DNA of 64,000 bases from Morella rubra (Eukaryota > Streptophyta > Magnoliopsida > Fagales > Myricaceae): NCBI GenBank assembly GCA_003952965.2, contig CM025856.1, forward strand, positions 27,227,723 through 27,291,722, in the 5' to 3' direction. Positions 1-11,474 of the stretch are shown piece by piece; within the stretch, counting starts at the first letter, position 1, and the number at the start of each line of letters is the position of its first letter. The position numbers were made by a program, and so were the translations under genes. The notes beneath the pieces are model-generated. The model was not told the DNA's origin. It did no database searches and saw only the letters and a list, made by a program, of their open reading frames with translations.

Positions 1-231
1 CACCACGTGCCAGTAAACAGGTCCAATGGCCCAAAAAACAAAGAGCATGTAAAGGCTTTACTGTACAACAATGAAATTTCTTTGATAGGTGCTAGAAGAA
101 GCCAAGAGAGTCGCAGCAAGATTAATCGTTCTCCAATAGCAATTAGCAAGATAGTTAACTAGATCCAAAGCATACTGATGATTGCCATTAGAGTACAACT
201 CTCGAGCAGTATAAGCGCACGCCACATGCTC
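1..231. other. No gene recognised; downstream flank of the TNL pseudogene
   Basis: I see no ORF or repeat structure here. It lies 3' of the last exon of the minus-strand resistance pseudogene and may contain its 3' UTR. Confidence 0.3.
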
Positions 232-629
232 TTATCTCCACTTTCGGGTGACAAGTTTCAACTGAAGCTTTAATGTTGCTCCATGCCTCCAAATTATTTG
301 ATCGTACCAAAAACCATTTAGCTGGAATATACACTCATAACTAAGTGGCACAAGAGAATGGTCTTTAGGTGCACGAAGGACTAAGGGTGAATTTAGAAGA
401 CCTTCATCAGTCTCAAAGTGATAAACAAACTGGTCAGAATCAGGTCGAGGGACATCAAAACTCCTAGAATTCATTTTCTCATGCTCATGGGTTTCATAAA
501 CCATAGCGAATAACCGTACCACTTGCTATTATCATCAAAGTCTTCATGCATCTTAAGAGTTATACAAGAATTAGTGCTTCTAATGTCACACCACTCTGGG
601 AGTTCAGACCCCAACGAAGAGCCACATAC
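232..629 (-). pseudogene. C-terminal post-LRR (C-JID) exon of TNL
   Basis: The exon follows a TATAG acceptor. The first part reads SLGSELPEWCDIRSTNSCIT and MHEDFDDNSKWYGY, matching the PGSEIPEWF and DSKWKGFALC signatures of the C-terminal jelly-roll domain that supports substrate recognition in TNLs such as ROQ1 and RPP1. After a frameshift near 520 it resumes with YHFETDEGLLNSPLVLRAPKDHSLVPLSYE. Loss of frame fits the state of the rest of the gene. Confidence 0.65.
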
Positions 630-756
630 CTATAATGTAAAAAAGAAAGAAAGAAAGATTTTAATTGTTACATTTTAAAAAATTACTTTCACAAAAAAAA
701 ATTCTTGTCAATACACAATAATAACTTATGTGTTATAATTAGGGAAAGAGACTCAC

Positions 757-1482
757 CATTGACCATACAGCCTTTTGTCTGTAAAAAAAAATCACTTTCT
801 TCACCTAAGTTTCTAGCATAGTAAAGTCTGCCACCATAATCAATATAGAAGGCCCCAATGGAGTCATTGCTCATAATCTCTATTCCAGGAATAGGGCGTG
901 CATTTTTTGAACCACACTTTGGTATTGAAAAATTATTAGAGAACTTTATACCAGTTCCACCTAAAAAAATCTGCTCCAAATATTCCTCACAACTCAAGTC
1001 TAAAGTTCCACCAAGTTTTGAGCAACCGGATAAATAGAGAACTTTATGAGACGGCAGACTACAAATAACACTCAGAAAGGTTGAAAGTTTTTTGCGACCA
1101 TTCAAGGATAGTATGGTAAGACAAGATAAACCCTTGAATGATAGGGGTAGTTCTTCAATTGAAGTCTTATTCAAATAAAGTAACCGCAAAGATGTCATAT
1201 TTCCCATAACATCTGGGACTTTCTTTAGTCTTGAACAACCAGAAAGATACAAATATTCAAGAGATTCCAAGCTGATCTTGTTAGGAAGACTTTTAAGACA
1301 TTTGTAACCATGTAAATTCAATAGTCTAAGCCGTTTGAGAACTCCAATGGATGTGTGTACCTTAGATAGACTCGTACAACCTTCAAGATCAAGTATCTCA
1401 AGATTTGGGACTCCAGTGAAGTCTAGTGTCTCCATGAAGCTCTTAGAGCCACTAAGGTCAAAGTGTTTCAAGTTGCCTAAAC
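757..1482 (-). pseudogene. LRR exon of TNL
   Basis: Leucine-rich repeats that in TNLs contribute to effector recognition and autoinhibition. The exon starts after a CAG acceptor with SLGNLKHFDLSGSK and carries about seven LxxLxxLxL units, for example VPNLEILDLEGCTSL, LKRLRLLNLHGYKCLKSLP, LEYLYLSGCSRLKKVP and TSIEELPLSFKGLSCL. It ends at an AATG|GTGAGT donor at 757. The frame is open throughout about 240 codons, so decay is less advanced than in NB-ARC. The repeat number is low compared with full-length TNLs. Confidence 0.8.
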
Positions 1483-1567
1483 TCTGGTATAAATCAAAAA
1501 ATAAAAATGAGTGAACTTATTTGAAAAGAATATTAAGAATAAACATGTGACTGAATAAAAATACCAC

Positions 1568-1900
1568 CTTTATTCCCTTCCAAAGATGTTTGATGCGGCT
1601 ACAAGGCATCTTAAGTTAAACAAGAGGGTTTGACTGGAAATTGGATGGAAAAGATTTCAATAGGAATCCCAACCAGTCAGTCACATGTAACTCATTGGTT
1701 GGCATGGATCTTAAAAGATCACGAGGCCAAAGCATGCTGCATAAGTACTTGTCATGAAGTATAGAAAAGTTCTCGACAGTATCCATATTGCCAATCTTAA
1801 TAATTATCAATTTTTTCATCCTAGAGAATGCTTTAACATTAAATCTTTCATCTTTGCAAGTTGGTAAGTCTAGGAATATTCCTTCAACCGCATTAGTTCC
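1568..1900 (-). pseudogene. Pre-LRR exon of TNL
   Basis: The exon follows an acceptor (TTGCTATTAG) and begins GTNAVEGIFLDLP, the usual start of the exon linking NB-ARC to the LRR in TNL genes. It continues FNVKAFSRMKKL and NELHVTDWLGFLLKSFPSNFQ (usual LRWDGYPLKSLPSNF) and ends MPCSRIKHLWKGIK at an AAG|GTGG donor. A TAA stop replaces a residue just before MPCSRIK. The exon is typical in size and phase. Confidence 0.75.
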
Positions 1901-1979
1901 CTAATAGCAAGGACAATGAAATTGTTTTAGTAGAGATACTTGAAATATACAAATAAGAATTTAGAATGACACCATGCAT

Positions 1980-2867
1980 TTTTACTTTGATGTCTCAAGT
2001 AGTGCACTTAAAGTATTTTGTTTTAGTATGTGAATGACGTCCTTATAATGCCATAAGCTACTATGTCGACCAGGCTCTTCAGGAGATTCGTGGTGAACTA
2101 TTTCTTGACCCATTTTTTGTAGCAAGTCATGCATTCTTAATCTTCGACAAGAGATTGTTATAAGAGATTTGTCCATTAGAGCAGCAATATTGAACTTGGA
2201 TAGTAACTGCAACTTGTAGTATATCCATCAATATGTTATCTATGACCTCTCATTTAAAGAAGAATGCAATATCCAAAAATAACTTTTTCTGCAAATCTTC
2301 CAATCCATCAAAACTTATTTGAAGCACATCCATAATTCCTTTATTAGGGTTCCCTTTTAATTGCTAGCAAACACTTTTCCATGCACTTATTGGCCTACCA
2401 AACAATAAGGAACCTAAAAATTTAAGAGCTAAAGGAAGGCCTTGAGCATAGTTTGAAAATTCCCTAGATAAATTGACATAATTTTCTTCAGGGTAGGGTT
2501 TCTTGAACGTAGACAAGCTAAAAAGCTGCAAAGTTTCATCATTATTTAACTCCTTTACCTTATATATTCCATACACCCCATGCGTTTTCAACAAATGACT
2601 ATCTCTGCTTGTTAAAAGGATTCTACTCCCTAGACCAAACCAATCATGACTCCCTACTAATGCTGCTAGATGTTTTTCTTTATCCACATCATCAAGGACA
2701 ATAAGGACCCTCCTTTTATGTAGTACGCTCTTCATAATACTGGTTCCCTCCTGATCGTCCCATATATGTATGTCTCTTTGCATGAGGATCTTCGAAAGCA
2801 GTTGTTTTTGCAAAGAAACTAAACCATGATTTCTTCTCTAATACTAGCAATAAAGCTAGCCATGGGT
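1980..2867 (-). pseudogene. NB-ARC remnant of TNL (RNBS-A to MHD region)
   Basis: The nucleotide-binding switch of the receptor. Visible in order: ASIREE (RNBS-A), a one-base frame change, GLVSLQKQLLSKIL, then RRVLIVLDDVD (kinase-2/Walker B), GSRILLTSRD (RNBS-B), LSREFSNYAQGLPLALKFLG (GLPLA motif), stop TAG, GIMDVLQISFDGL, FLDIAFFFK, stop TGA, a frame change, then MDKSLITISCRRLRMHDLLQKMGQEIV, where MHD is the conserved ARC2 motif. Walker A is absent. The many lesions in one domain show relaxed selection. Identity as TNL NB-ARC is secure from motif order. Confidence 0.8.
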
Positions 2868-3471
2868 CAGCGGTACTTGTTTATATCCCTTTTCTACTTT
2901 TCTTGTCTCACTTTATATGTTGCTTTTAGCTTCATCTAATAACTCAGGCATTTGGTCTTCATTTTCCCAAGTTACTTGTTTTCTACAAAATCTACTTTAG
3001 TGATGATGAAGCCAATATTTTCTTCATAATCAAGATAGTTTTCAAAGAAAAAAGAAAACAAAAGCCTTAAAAAAAAAAAAAAAAAACATGTATTTCTCCC
3101 ACAAATATACAGAGACATTCTATTTTCTTAGTGGGAAACTTGAACAAAATATAAGTCGTGAGAAGAATGGTTAAAAGTTTCTTCAGAGAGGTGCTTGTGA
3201 AAATTTTGAATTATTCTTTTGGTTGAGAATATACAAAGGCTTTTCAACTGAAGTCCAAAAGTCTATAAAGTTTTGCGAATTCAATGTGACTACAAAATAA
3301 AACACAATTTGTCATTGTGATTCATGGAAGACTCAGTCAAGTTCTACAATATGGCAAAGTATATGTTAATGCAATAATTTGAAAAATTGGTAACTTTCCC
3401 AAGGTGCCCAACTTAGTACATTTTCACAAAGAAGAAGATAAGAATATATATATATATATATATATATGTAC
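2868..3471 (-). other. First intron region of the TNL, replacing the P-loop segment
   Basis: The stretch between the TIR donor and the first recognisable NB-ARC residues holds a TA dinucleotide run (about 3444-3467) and a 19-A homopolymer (3069-3087). A TNL should contain the start of exon 2 with GxGGxGKTT here; I find no trace in any minus frame. The P-loop half of the exon has been deleted or has decayed beyond recognition. Confidence 0.55.
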
Positions 3472-3980
3472 CTATCATGTACATGCCATCCGGATATACA
3501 ACCCACTTCTCTCAAAGCAAATCTCCACTTCTCCATCTTCTCCATGCCAACCTCGGGGTCTTCTTCATAGCCATCAAGAGCTATTGTAAAATCTCCAGTC
3601 TGGTTTTGTACATCAAAGGGATCTACATGATAGAAAATAGGCAAAATTGTGAGCCTTGTTTCGCGCATGCATTCCATGATCTTAGCAAGTTCAATCAAAC
3701 ACCATTTAGAGCTAGCATAGTTCTTTGAGATAATTGTGATGGCATATAGAGATTCCTGTATTGCTTTGAAGAGCTCTTGGGAGATATATTTTCCTCGCTC
3801 AAGTATCTCGTCATCCTTAAAAATGATAATACCTTTTTGTTTTAAAGCAGAACACAAATGATTTGTGAAGCTGTTACGAGTGTCTTTGCCGCAAAAATTG
3901 AGGAAAACGTCATTAGTCAACCGATGTGTTGAAGAAGAAGAAGAAGAGGACGAGACTCTTTGAGTGCTGATATATGCCAT
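3472..3980 (-). CDS. TIR domain exon of TNL (open, 169 codons)
   Basis: TIR domains of plant NLRs cleave NAD+ and signal through EDS1. The exon starts MAYISTQRV, has a serine-rich leader, then DVFLNFCGKDTRNSFTNHL (usual DVFLSFRGEDTR), ELFKAIQESLYAITIISKNY and SKWCLIELAKI, whose Glu is the catalytic position of the family. It ends SGWHVHDR at an AG|GT donor (GT at 3471-3470). A serine run of AGAAGA-type codons occurs near residues 10-17. The exon is uninterrupted, unlike the rest of the gene. If the intron is retained, translation continues through a TA-repeat-coded Tyr-Ile run to a stop near 3366, giving a TIR-only protein of 204 residues. Whether it is transcribed cannot be judged here. Confidence 0.85.
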
Positions 3981-4049
3981 GGAAGACGTGCAAACTTGAG
4001 TACCATAATGCTAAATGCAGACTTAGATTGGCAAACTTCTTTAAGGTTA

Positions 4050-4066
4050 TTGCTATATATATAGAT
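4050..4066 (-). promoter_or_regulatory. Candidate TATA box of the TNL gene
   Basis: A TATATATAG stretch on the minus strand lies about 75-85 bases upstream of the TIR-exon ATG (3980-3978), a normal distance for a plant promoter. This is inference from position and composition only. Confidence 0.35.
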
Positions 4067-4069
4067 GTA

Positions 4070-4735
4070 CGTGTGACCAACGTATTCCCTGCATACTTTC
4101 CGCGTTGTAGTGAAAACATCAGAAAGAAGTTAAAACTTTAGACTTTTAGAAGATTATACTCCTTAAAGAAGTTAAAACTTTAGAATATAATAATCGGTTT
4201 CTTCATCATACTCTCTCATGTCAACATATGCTTTAACAATACTCATGACAGATATTCTCCTTTAATTTATGATGTATTCTATCTAACAAGCTGTGGTCAT
4301 GAAAATGTGGAAGCCAAGTACATGCACTAGTGCTGTGGCATTTAATTTATGATCTTGATTAGAATACAACTAGTTTTTAGAGATCAACTCCTTTAATTAT
4401 ATATTTAATGCTTTTCACCGGTGGCCTCCTTCTCAACCTTAATATTTTATGCCCTCCAAGTTGATCTCCGAGCAAAACTCAAGCATTGGATCCCAATTTA
4501 TAATTACTTGATAAAGTTGTTGGATTTGCGTTTGATGCAAAGCATACACGACCGGAAGGACTTAGAGAGGCATGGATTGATCCGTCAATATGGGTCACGC
4601 TGTAGGGTGACGTTGGACAAGAACATCTTAAAAATGACCAAAAAATTCCAATCAATTGACAAGTATACCGCAACCTAAAATTAACGTTCATTAACCTTTG
4701 TAGGTGACAGCCTATATATTCATGACTGAAAACTT
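4070..4735. other. Unassigned stretch upstream of the TNL
   Basis: AT-rich with a short repeated motif (gaagttaaaactttaga occurs twice near 4126 and 4168). An 85-codon plus-strand ORF (4421-4678) has no family I recognise. It may be promoter sequence or old transposon. Confidence 0.3.
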
Positions 4736-4739
4736 TCAA

Positions 4740-6074
4740 CTACTGCAATGTTCGAACGTTGTAAAAGTTTAGTTCGAACGGTATTGTTAAAATGTTAAAT
4801 TTGTGTAGGTGACATATACGTTCGAACGACACATTTTATACTGTTCAGAAGGATTGTTCTCATTCATATGCGTTTCTTTTTTGTTTTTTAGGTAAATTAA
4901 AACTTCTGCATTCTGCATGACAAATCTCAATGAAAGGTCTTGGGCCTCAAATAGTTTTGCATCATTGTAGCAAAATTAACATCTAGAGGAACCTAATGGA
5001 GAGAATAACAAAAGCTGATCCAACATTGCCCAAATAGTCATCTTTCATTGTATGGAAAGAAATAGAGAGCAATACTCTGGTCAGTAGAGCTCGATTGTTG
5101 AAAATCTTTCGGCCACACATTAGACCTACAAAGTAGTTATGGGCAAAGTAATTGTGGCAACAATTGGTCTCCTTCCAAACTTTAGAGCATGTTAAGATGG
5201 ACAAATGAGCTACAAAGGCTAACAACGCTAGGAATTTTGTATTTCCTCTCAATAAGACCAATGATGGGTTGTGAAAGGGTACAACATATGTGTTCTAAGA
5301 TATTGTGATTAATTATTTAAAATCACATTTGATGCTTGTTAATAAGTTTGTTATTTAATTTCCCGTCTAATAATTTTCTACTGATATAACTTTTTAAAAA
5401 AATGCTTGATAAAAACCGTTCGAATGTTAAAAAAAAAGTTTGGACGTTTATGCAAGTCAGCATTCAATCAAATTTGAACGACTCAGTATTTCCATTCTTT
5501 GACTGTTCGAATACTAAACTTCATATACATCCGAACGCAAGAGCTGGATATCCAACGAACAAATCTTTAACCGTTGGAATGTAGCAAGAATATTTGCGAA
5601 CCTATTTTCCCAAACATCCGAATTACAGTTCGAACGTTTGCAATGTAATGCGTTGCAACACATTAAGTACGGTAACAGATGTTTCTTTTAAAAACGTTGG
5701 AACAGATATCAAAAGCATCGAATGTCACAACTGTTATGAGTTCGAATAGGTATTGTCGATATCAAACTAAGACAAATTTACCGTTGCATGACAATCGAAC
5801 GTTTTAGAAAAGCATGGGAAGCTGATCGAACAGTTTGTTTTGAGAACCGTTATATGCAGTTCAAACGACACATTATTTCGAGATGAAAATTCGTCTGTCC
5901 TGAAATGATACTTTTATGGATAGAATACACTTTCTGTCACAAAAAAACTTTCCTAACTGTGTTGTTAGGATAGATGGCGGGATAGACGAAATCCGTTCCT
6001 AAAAATTTTAGGGACGAAATTTGTGTTTTTTGGGACTGAATTTTTCATCCCAAAAAACCAAATTTGTTGTAGTG
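4740..6074. mobile_element. CACTA-type DNA transposon fragment with TTCGAACG subterminal repeats
   Basis: More than a dozen copies or variants of gttcgaacg occur in both orientations between about 4750 and 5870, as in subterminal binding-site arrays of CACTA (En/Spm) elements. The stretch ends with gggacgaaatttgtg, a hallmark of CACTA 3' ends, and the terminus aaatttgttgtagtg finishing at 6074 (inverse of CACTACAACAAATTT). No matching left CACTA terminus was found, so the left boundary is arbitrary. The element is non-coding. Confidence 0.55.
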
Positions 6075-6564
6075 CAGTACACAGTGTACCTAATATTAAA
6101 TTTTTAGAGAGAGAATAAATATAAGGGTGAATAAAAGGGAGAGAAAAGGGCATGGTTAAAAAAAATTTCTAGGCCATTATAATTAATAACAAAAATTCTA
6201 GGAAAAAGAAAATTTTCTCGGTCCAGCTTTTAGAAAATAAAGCCAACAAAATTATTAACCTACAACAGTAGTCATAAAGAAAGTGACGTGGCAAAGTAGG
6301 TGACGTGTGGCGTTGTTGATAGGCAAAGTAATTTATTATTTGACGGAAGGACTAATTATTTGAGATGTTGAAAATTCATTGATTAAAATTTAAATTTTTG
6401 AAACTCAATGTCTAATTAATAAATGGGGCAAAATCTAAGGACTAAAAATAAAATTTCCCATACATTTATTAGCAAGGAAAACTGCAAATTCTTGCAGATA
6501 ATGCTCCAAAGAGTTCAAGTTTTGCGAAATTGCTACTAGAGGTTTCCTACAAGAAAAAAAAATT
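6075..6564. other. AT-rich spacer, no gene seen
   Basis: Nothing recognised; the composition resembles degraded repeat. Confidence 0.3.
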
Positions 6565-7625
6565 GGGTTGAGTATTCATTTGATCCTTGGATTTTTGCTC
6601 CTTTTAAAAAATGGTTCTTGGGTTTTCAAATTGTAAATAGAGGTCCTGGATTTGCAATTTTTGTCAAACAAGTCTTTTTGTTGACTTTTGCCTAGTTAGC
6701 TCCAATTAAAAGGGTCACTCCAAGCTATATAAACTTGTTGTCTCAATTAAAAATGAGTAATCACATAACAATATATATCACATCATCCAAATAAAAAATA
6801 AAATTATTTTAATTATTTTAAAAAAACAAAACATGTTAGGAAATCATGCTTAATTAGTCAACTAGTCCAAGGGATATGGCTGGATTCCAAACTGGTCCTT
6901 AGGATTTATTTCATTCTATACTAGGGGAATCCTTTTGTCATGGATTGACTATTCTGTCAACTTGGTTGGCCCTATTAATGAATAAATCTCATGTGACCAA
7001 TGAGGACATGTCACCACCAATAGGAAGCAGCCATGTGCTCGGTCCCAAGTCATTCCAATTACCAAGTTGGACCAATGGCCATTAATTTAAAATCCAAATC
7101 AAACTATTTATACCACTTTGTCCTAAAACGCCAGCTCATAACTTCACGCTGGACAAATCTTTTGTAAAAAGATGTTGCTTGCGATTGGTGGTGACACGTC
7201 CTGTTAGCCATGTGAGTTTTATTATGTTAATAGGGCAACTGAGTTGAAGAAAAGCCAATCTAGGACACAAGGGATCTCCTTGGATTAGCATTGGATGGAT
7301 TAAACCTAAGGGACCAATTAGGGATCTAACCATACCTACGAGACAAGTGGACTAATTAAGCAGAATACAAAATAAAACAAACAAAATTATTTTAAGTATT
7401 TTAAAAAAATTAAAAATTCAAGTAACATAATTTTAGTTTGGGGTGACACATGTCGACTTATGATTGGAGCTGATGTGTGAACCGGTAACTTTGTGGACGA
7501 AAATTTAATGGAAGGACTTTGACAAAAATTATAAACTCAAGGATCTTTATGATCAATTTGAAAACCCAAGCACAATTTGTTAAAAGTGGTCAAAACCCAA
7601 GTGCCAAATAGGTACCTAAAATAAT
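6565..7625. mobile_element. Nested foldback (MULE-like) element with long inverted repeats
   Basis: An outer inverted repeat of roughly 150 bases pairs about 6570-6725 with about 7460-7620 (both carry cttgggttttcaaattg, tttttgtcaaa and agctccaat in opposite orientation). An inner inverted repeat pairs about 6850-7045 with about 7130-7345 (ggtggtgacacgtcct against aggacatgtcaccacc). No transposase is visible. Long terminal inverted repeats without coding capacity suggest non-autonomous Mutator-like or foldback elements, one inserted in another. Confidence 0.5.
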
Positions 7626-8025
7626 GCTCCCTCTTTCTTGTAAAAAGAATACTAGTCCCAATCTCTGTAACTCGTTGCCATTATAAAAACCATAACACAC
7701 GGCCCTTTCCAAAAGGATGCAAGTCCTATTCCAATGTACATGGAAAATATTCCAAGGAAAACCATATAGTAAGAGTCATATTTTAAGGCTTAGGCTAACT
7801 TGTAAGTGTCCAAAACCAAGTACCTTTTACTTTGATACCATAATTGTAACAATCTTTTTTCATTAGGGTTAGGACTGTCAAACCATGATCTTATAATAAG
7901 CCAAATATTTTAAAATTTTATTAACTGGACCAAAATTTAATACAAATATCCTATCTTTATTAACCCTTCAAGAGAACTCATGACATAAAACATGTTCATG
8001 ACTTAATCAAAATAAATAAAATTAA
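7626..8025 (-). mobile_element. Possible LTR remnant with initiator-Met primer site
   Basis: Read on the minus strand, a sequence ending gttacaatt is followed by atggtatcaaagt (about 7850-7835), close to the tRNA-iMet primer-binding site TGGTATCAGAGC. The LTR itself appears cut by the CACTA end at 8026. Weak call. Confidence 0.3.
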
Positions 8026-10341
8026 CACTACAAGAAATAGGATTATAATAGACAAATTGTTTGGGTGTCAAACCAAATTTTGTCACCTAAAATCACCTTT
8101 CCTTGACAAAACATTAATTCCGTCACCCAAAATCATCCTGGAACTCCATTTCCGTCTGTACAGGTCCAAAGACTGTTCAGACAGATTTGTGGTGTGACAA
8201 AATATAGGTAGTTGCAAATAAGTGACGATTAGTGTCGTAACAAATATTTCATATCCATTAAGACAAGTCAAAAAATGGTTTAGACGGATATTTGGGTGAC
8301 AAAATACAAATAATTGTAAATGGGTGACGATTAGCATCGTCACAAATTTTCATTCCTGTTGGTATAGCTTTTTGACATCGTCCAAACCAACTTTAGGTGA
8401 GAATAACGATTGTCACTAGTTGGTGACACATTCAAAATCATCATGCATACTTAAAACCGTCTAGACGCCATCACGTACATCCCAACGCCAAAAAGGATAA
8501 TAAAGTTCAGACACCAGAAAGTTGTCTACATAGGTTGGAATGCTTCTTCAAAATCGTCGTGCAATCCACGTTGCACAATTTCACACAAATGATGTTGACA
8601 CTGTTTGGACAATAACTAGATTGTCTGGGCACTAGTAGCTTCTGGAAGATTTTCGAATCTGCCTTAGACACGTATTTAATGAAGTTAAATTTGATTGGGC
8701 GATGTGTAAATCTAACCTTTGAAAAACGTCCGAATAGGCCTCAATAGCGTGCAACCATTTAACTCGTAACTTAAAAACAGACAGAGTTATTAAAATCATA
8801 TTCTCACCCATTCCATTTTGATTTCCTCTCAGCCTTTTCTCTCCAACTTCATAAATTTTTTCAATATTTTGAGATCTATACTCAGAAGCTCAGGTATTAC
8901 CTTTTTCGTGCCTTGTTATTTCAATTTTCATGTATTTTGATTGTTTTTGGGTGGATAATATGGCTGTTTCAATTTTGTGTTCATCAAAGCCTTGTTCGGA
9001 CAGTTTTCAACTCGTTTGGATGGGCGTATATCATAATATTGATGTTTTTAATTAAACATCTTGTTTTTATATTCATTCGGATGATGTGACTATTCGTTCT
9101 GATGGTTTATGATAATGTTGGGAAGGTTTTTGTTAGATTGCTCATGGATCGATTCGGAAAAAGTATCACTAAGGTTGGGGCACAGATAGATTGACTAGCT
9201 TGGGTGGATGCTATGGTAAGGGAGCTGAAGCAAAGTATCCGAACGATGGTAGAGCCGACACAGACGTTGTGCATGAATGTCCAAACCCGCTTGATCATTC
9301 TAGAGAATAATTCTTCTTTGATGGGGGCCAGTCTGAAGGAAGAGGTGGCTGCTATGTGGAACAAATTGACTTCTGTGACAGGACACGTGTCCCAATTGTA
9401 CCAGTCTCTTAGTACCGGTTCGATATAGCTCTAGACACTCATCAAATGGGTTGATAATATGGAGGAGTGGTTGGAACATGTTTCTGACGTCATCGAACAA
9501 GATCTCAAAGAGCCAGCTCATCCTCATTGTTCAGGCTAGTTTTTTCGCTATTATTTACTTCATTATTATTACTGATCGATCAGTTATAGGAATCGAAACT
9601 ATGTGTTTACAATAACAACTGATTGTTGAGAGTGTTTTTGATAGTGTATGAGAGGTTCACGGGGAAAAAATGGCGTCCGGATCTTTTCATATCTTTACTC
9701 ACGTCGATCGATCAGCAAACTCACTGATCAATCACCTATTTTTAAACACGTGGCACACTACCATTCATTGACATGGCGATCAATCAGTATTTAGGGTTGA
9801 TCGAACATCTATTCAAATAAGTGACGGTTGTGCTACTGATCGATCGCCTTGAGTGGACATGTGCCAGCATGCCATTTGTTGCGCAATAAACGGTGATGTG
9901 ACACTTACCTGCTACGCTTGGCGTGTGCCATGCGTCCATTCATTCTCAATCGATTGTCATTTTGGACCAATCGATCAAGGTGTCTTAACTCCATCACACT
10001 GTTTGATCGCTATGGGTGATGATGTAATTTCATCACCAAAGCCCTACGCAGGTCGTGACAGAGCATTTCTTCACAACAAGTGTGATCGATCATCACTACA
10101 GTCGATCGATCAGCTTTGTGATGAAAATTTTCATCACAAAAGAATTTGCTTTTAGTGACAAAATAACCATCTCGTCACTAATTTGGGCTTTAGTGACGAA
10201 ATTTGTGATGAAATATATTTTCATCACAAATAATCCATTTTTAGTGACAAAAATAGCATTTTGTCACTAATAAAGGACTTTTAGTGAGAAAATTCAGTTT
10301 GTCACTAAAAATTTCATAACTAAAGCCCAAATTTCTAATGG
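8026..10341. mobile_element. Non-autonomous CACTA element(s)
   Basis: The left end is CACTACAAGAAATAGG at 8026, the classic CACTA terminus, preceded by taa. Subterminal sequence contains repeated gtgacgattag(t/c)(g/a)tcgt units near 8220 and 8325. Between about 9570 and 10120 the motif GATCGATC occurs repeatedly in both orientations, then gtgatgaaa/tttcatcac and tagtgacaaaa/ttttgtcacta pairs up to 10300. The sequence ends with aaatttctaatgg near 10341, a worn form of aaatttcttgtagtg. The two motif sets suggest either one element with distinct ends or two fused elements. No long coding region. Confidence 0.6.
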
Positions 10342-11400
10342 ATATGGCATTTGCAAAAGGGCATCTGCATCAGTGGCATTTGCACCAACAGAAATTCAAT
10401 GTTAATGGGTGACGATACAGATCGCTAGGGAGTGCAACCATCACTGCGGGGTGGTGGATGGTCTCGAGGTAGAAGGCATAGGAGTCATCCTAGGGCAACA
10501 AAATATCTAGGACTATCCTAAAGTGTAATGGAGATTGGATGCACAACCCTATCACTAGGGGTGATACTGTGGACAACAAAGGCAAAGGATATGCAACATG
10601 AGCATGGCTTTCTTACTGCATATGATTATACTGGTATTATCTTGAAACATAACTGTATGTTGAATATGAAAGTACTATTTATACCCCTGTTTGTTATCAC
10701 ATGCCCCCTATTTTCTTGTCCATATTGTTGTTTACTGCTAAGATAAATGTATGGTGATATTTGAGTCCTTTCTCATCCATGAGCTCCCCACCAATGTTTT
10801 GGTTATCCATGTTTGAGTCCTAGTTTTAGACGGCTTGGACGTGATTGTGGACCATCAGCCCTACTTAATTCTAAAGGATCTGCCACCAAATGTCTCGTAC
10901 TAGAACGCCCACTGGAGAGAATCACATTGGCCTGGATTGGGTGGACCTCACCCTATTTGACAATGATGAAGATTGAACTCCTAGAGATGCTTTTGTTTTA
11001 TGTTTTATTTAGTGTTGGCTTGCCTGTACATAAGCTTTGAACAATAGGGTTAGTGATCTTAAATATAGCTTATCTGTTATTAACCTAGATTTTGTATGGA
11101 CCTTAGAGTCCTCTCTAATCCCTAACCCTAGCAGATAGGTTGCTTTATTTCTGGTGTGCTAATTTCTTATGTACGCATGATGGTTGCTTTGTATTTAAGT
11201 ATTTCATTAATTTTATTTTAACTTAACTTCCATTTTCACCATTTGTTTCTGAGTAAATATTACAAGTCTTCCGCTGTATTTTATATTAAGTGGAAAATCT
11301 TTACAAACCCCAAGGAAAATACTACAGTCTGAAACTCGTAGATTAGACGTGCCGTGATCTAGCCTTTATGCATCTTTGTTACTACAAAGAGAGCTTAGAG
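10342..11400 (+). mobile_element. Decayed LTR-like sequence
   Basis: Contains blocks similar in style to the gypsy-type LTR at 14.4-16.4 kb: a ctcactt-type motif after tgagtcctttctcatcc near 10770, and an agtcttccgctgtatttta block near 11268 resembling agttttccgctaagtaa of that LTR. No clear boundaries. Confidence 0.3.
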
Positions 11401-11474
11401 ACTAATACGAGCACGAGAGACATGACAACATGCTGCTTTGCTTTGGATAATAAACGAATTTGCGACTTATGGTA

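Larger units (their letters stand above)
232..3980 (-). pseudogene. TIR-NBS-LRR disease-resistance gene, decayed
   Basis: Intracellular immune receptor of the TNL class. In order on the minus strand are a TIR exon, a damaged NB-ARC, a pre-LRR exon, an LRR exon and a C-terminal post-LRR (C-JID) exon, with recognisable splice sites between them. Visible lesions: the P-loop part of NB-ARC is missing; a frameshift near 2830 after the residues ASIREE; a TAG following WKSVC near 2362; a TGA near 2255 after FFFK followed by a frameshift; a TAA near 1613 just before the motif MPCSRIKHLW; and a frameshift near 520 in the C-JID. The exon order and phases match an ordinary TNL, so this is a decayed gene rather than random pieces. 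It is not expected to make a working receptor. Confidence 0.85.

Noticed and set aside
9107..10270. Small ORFs of 71-100 codons on both strands
   Set aside because: They overlap the GATCGATC and gtgatgaaa repeats of a CACTA end and have no recognisable domains.
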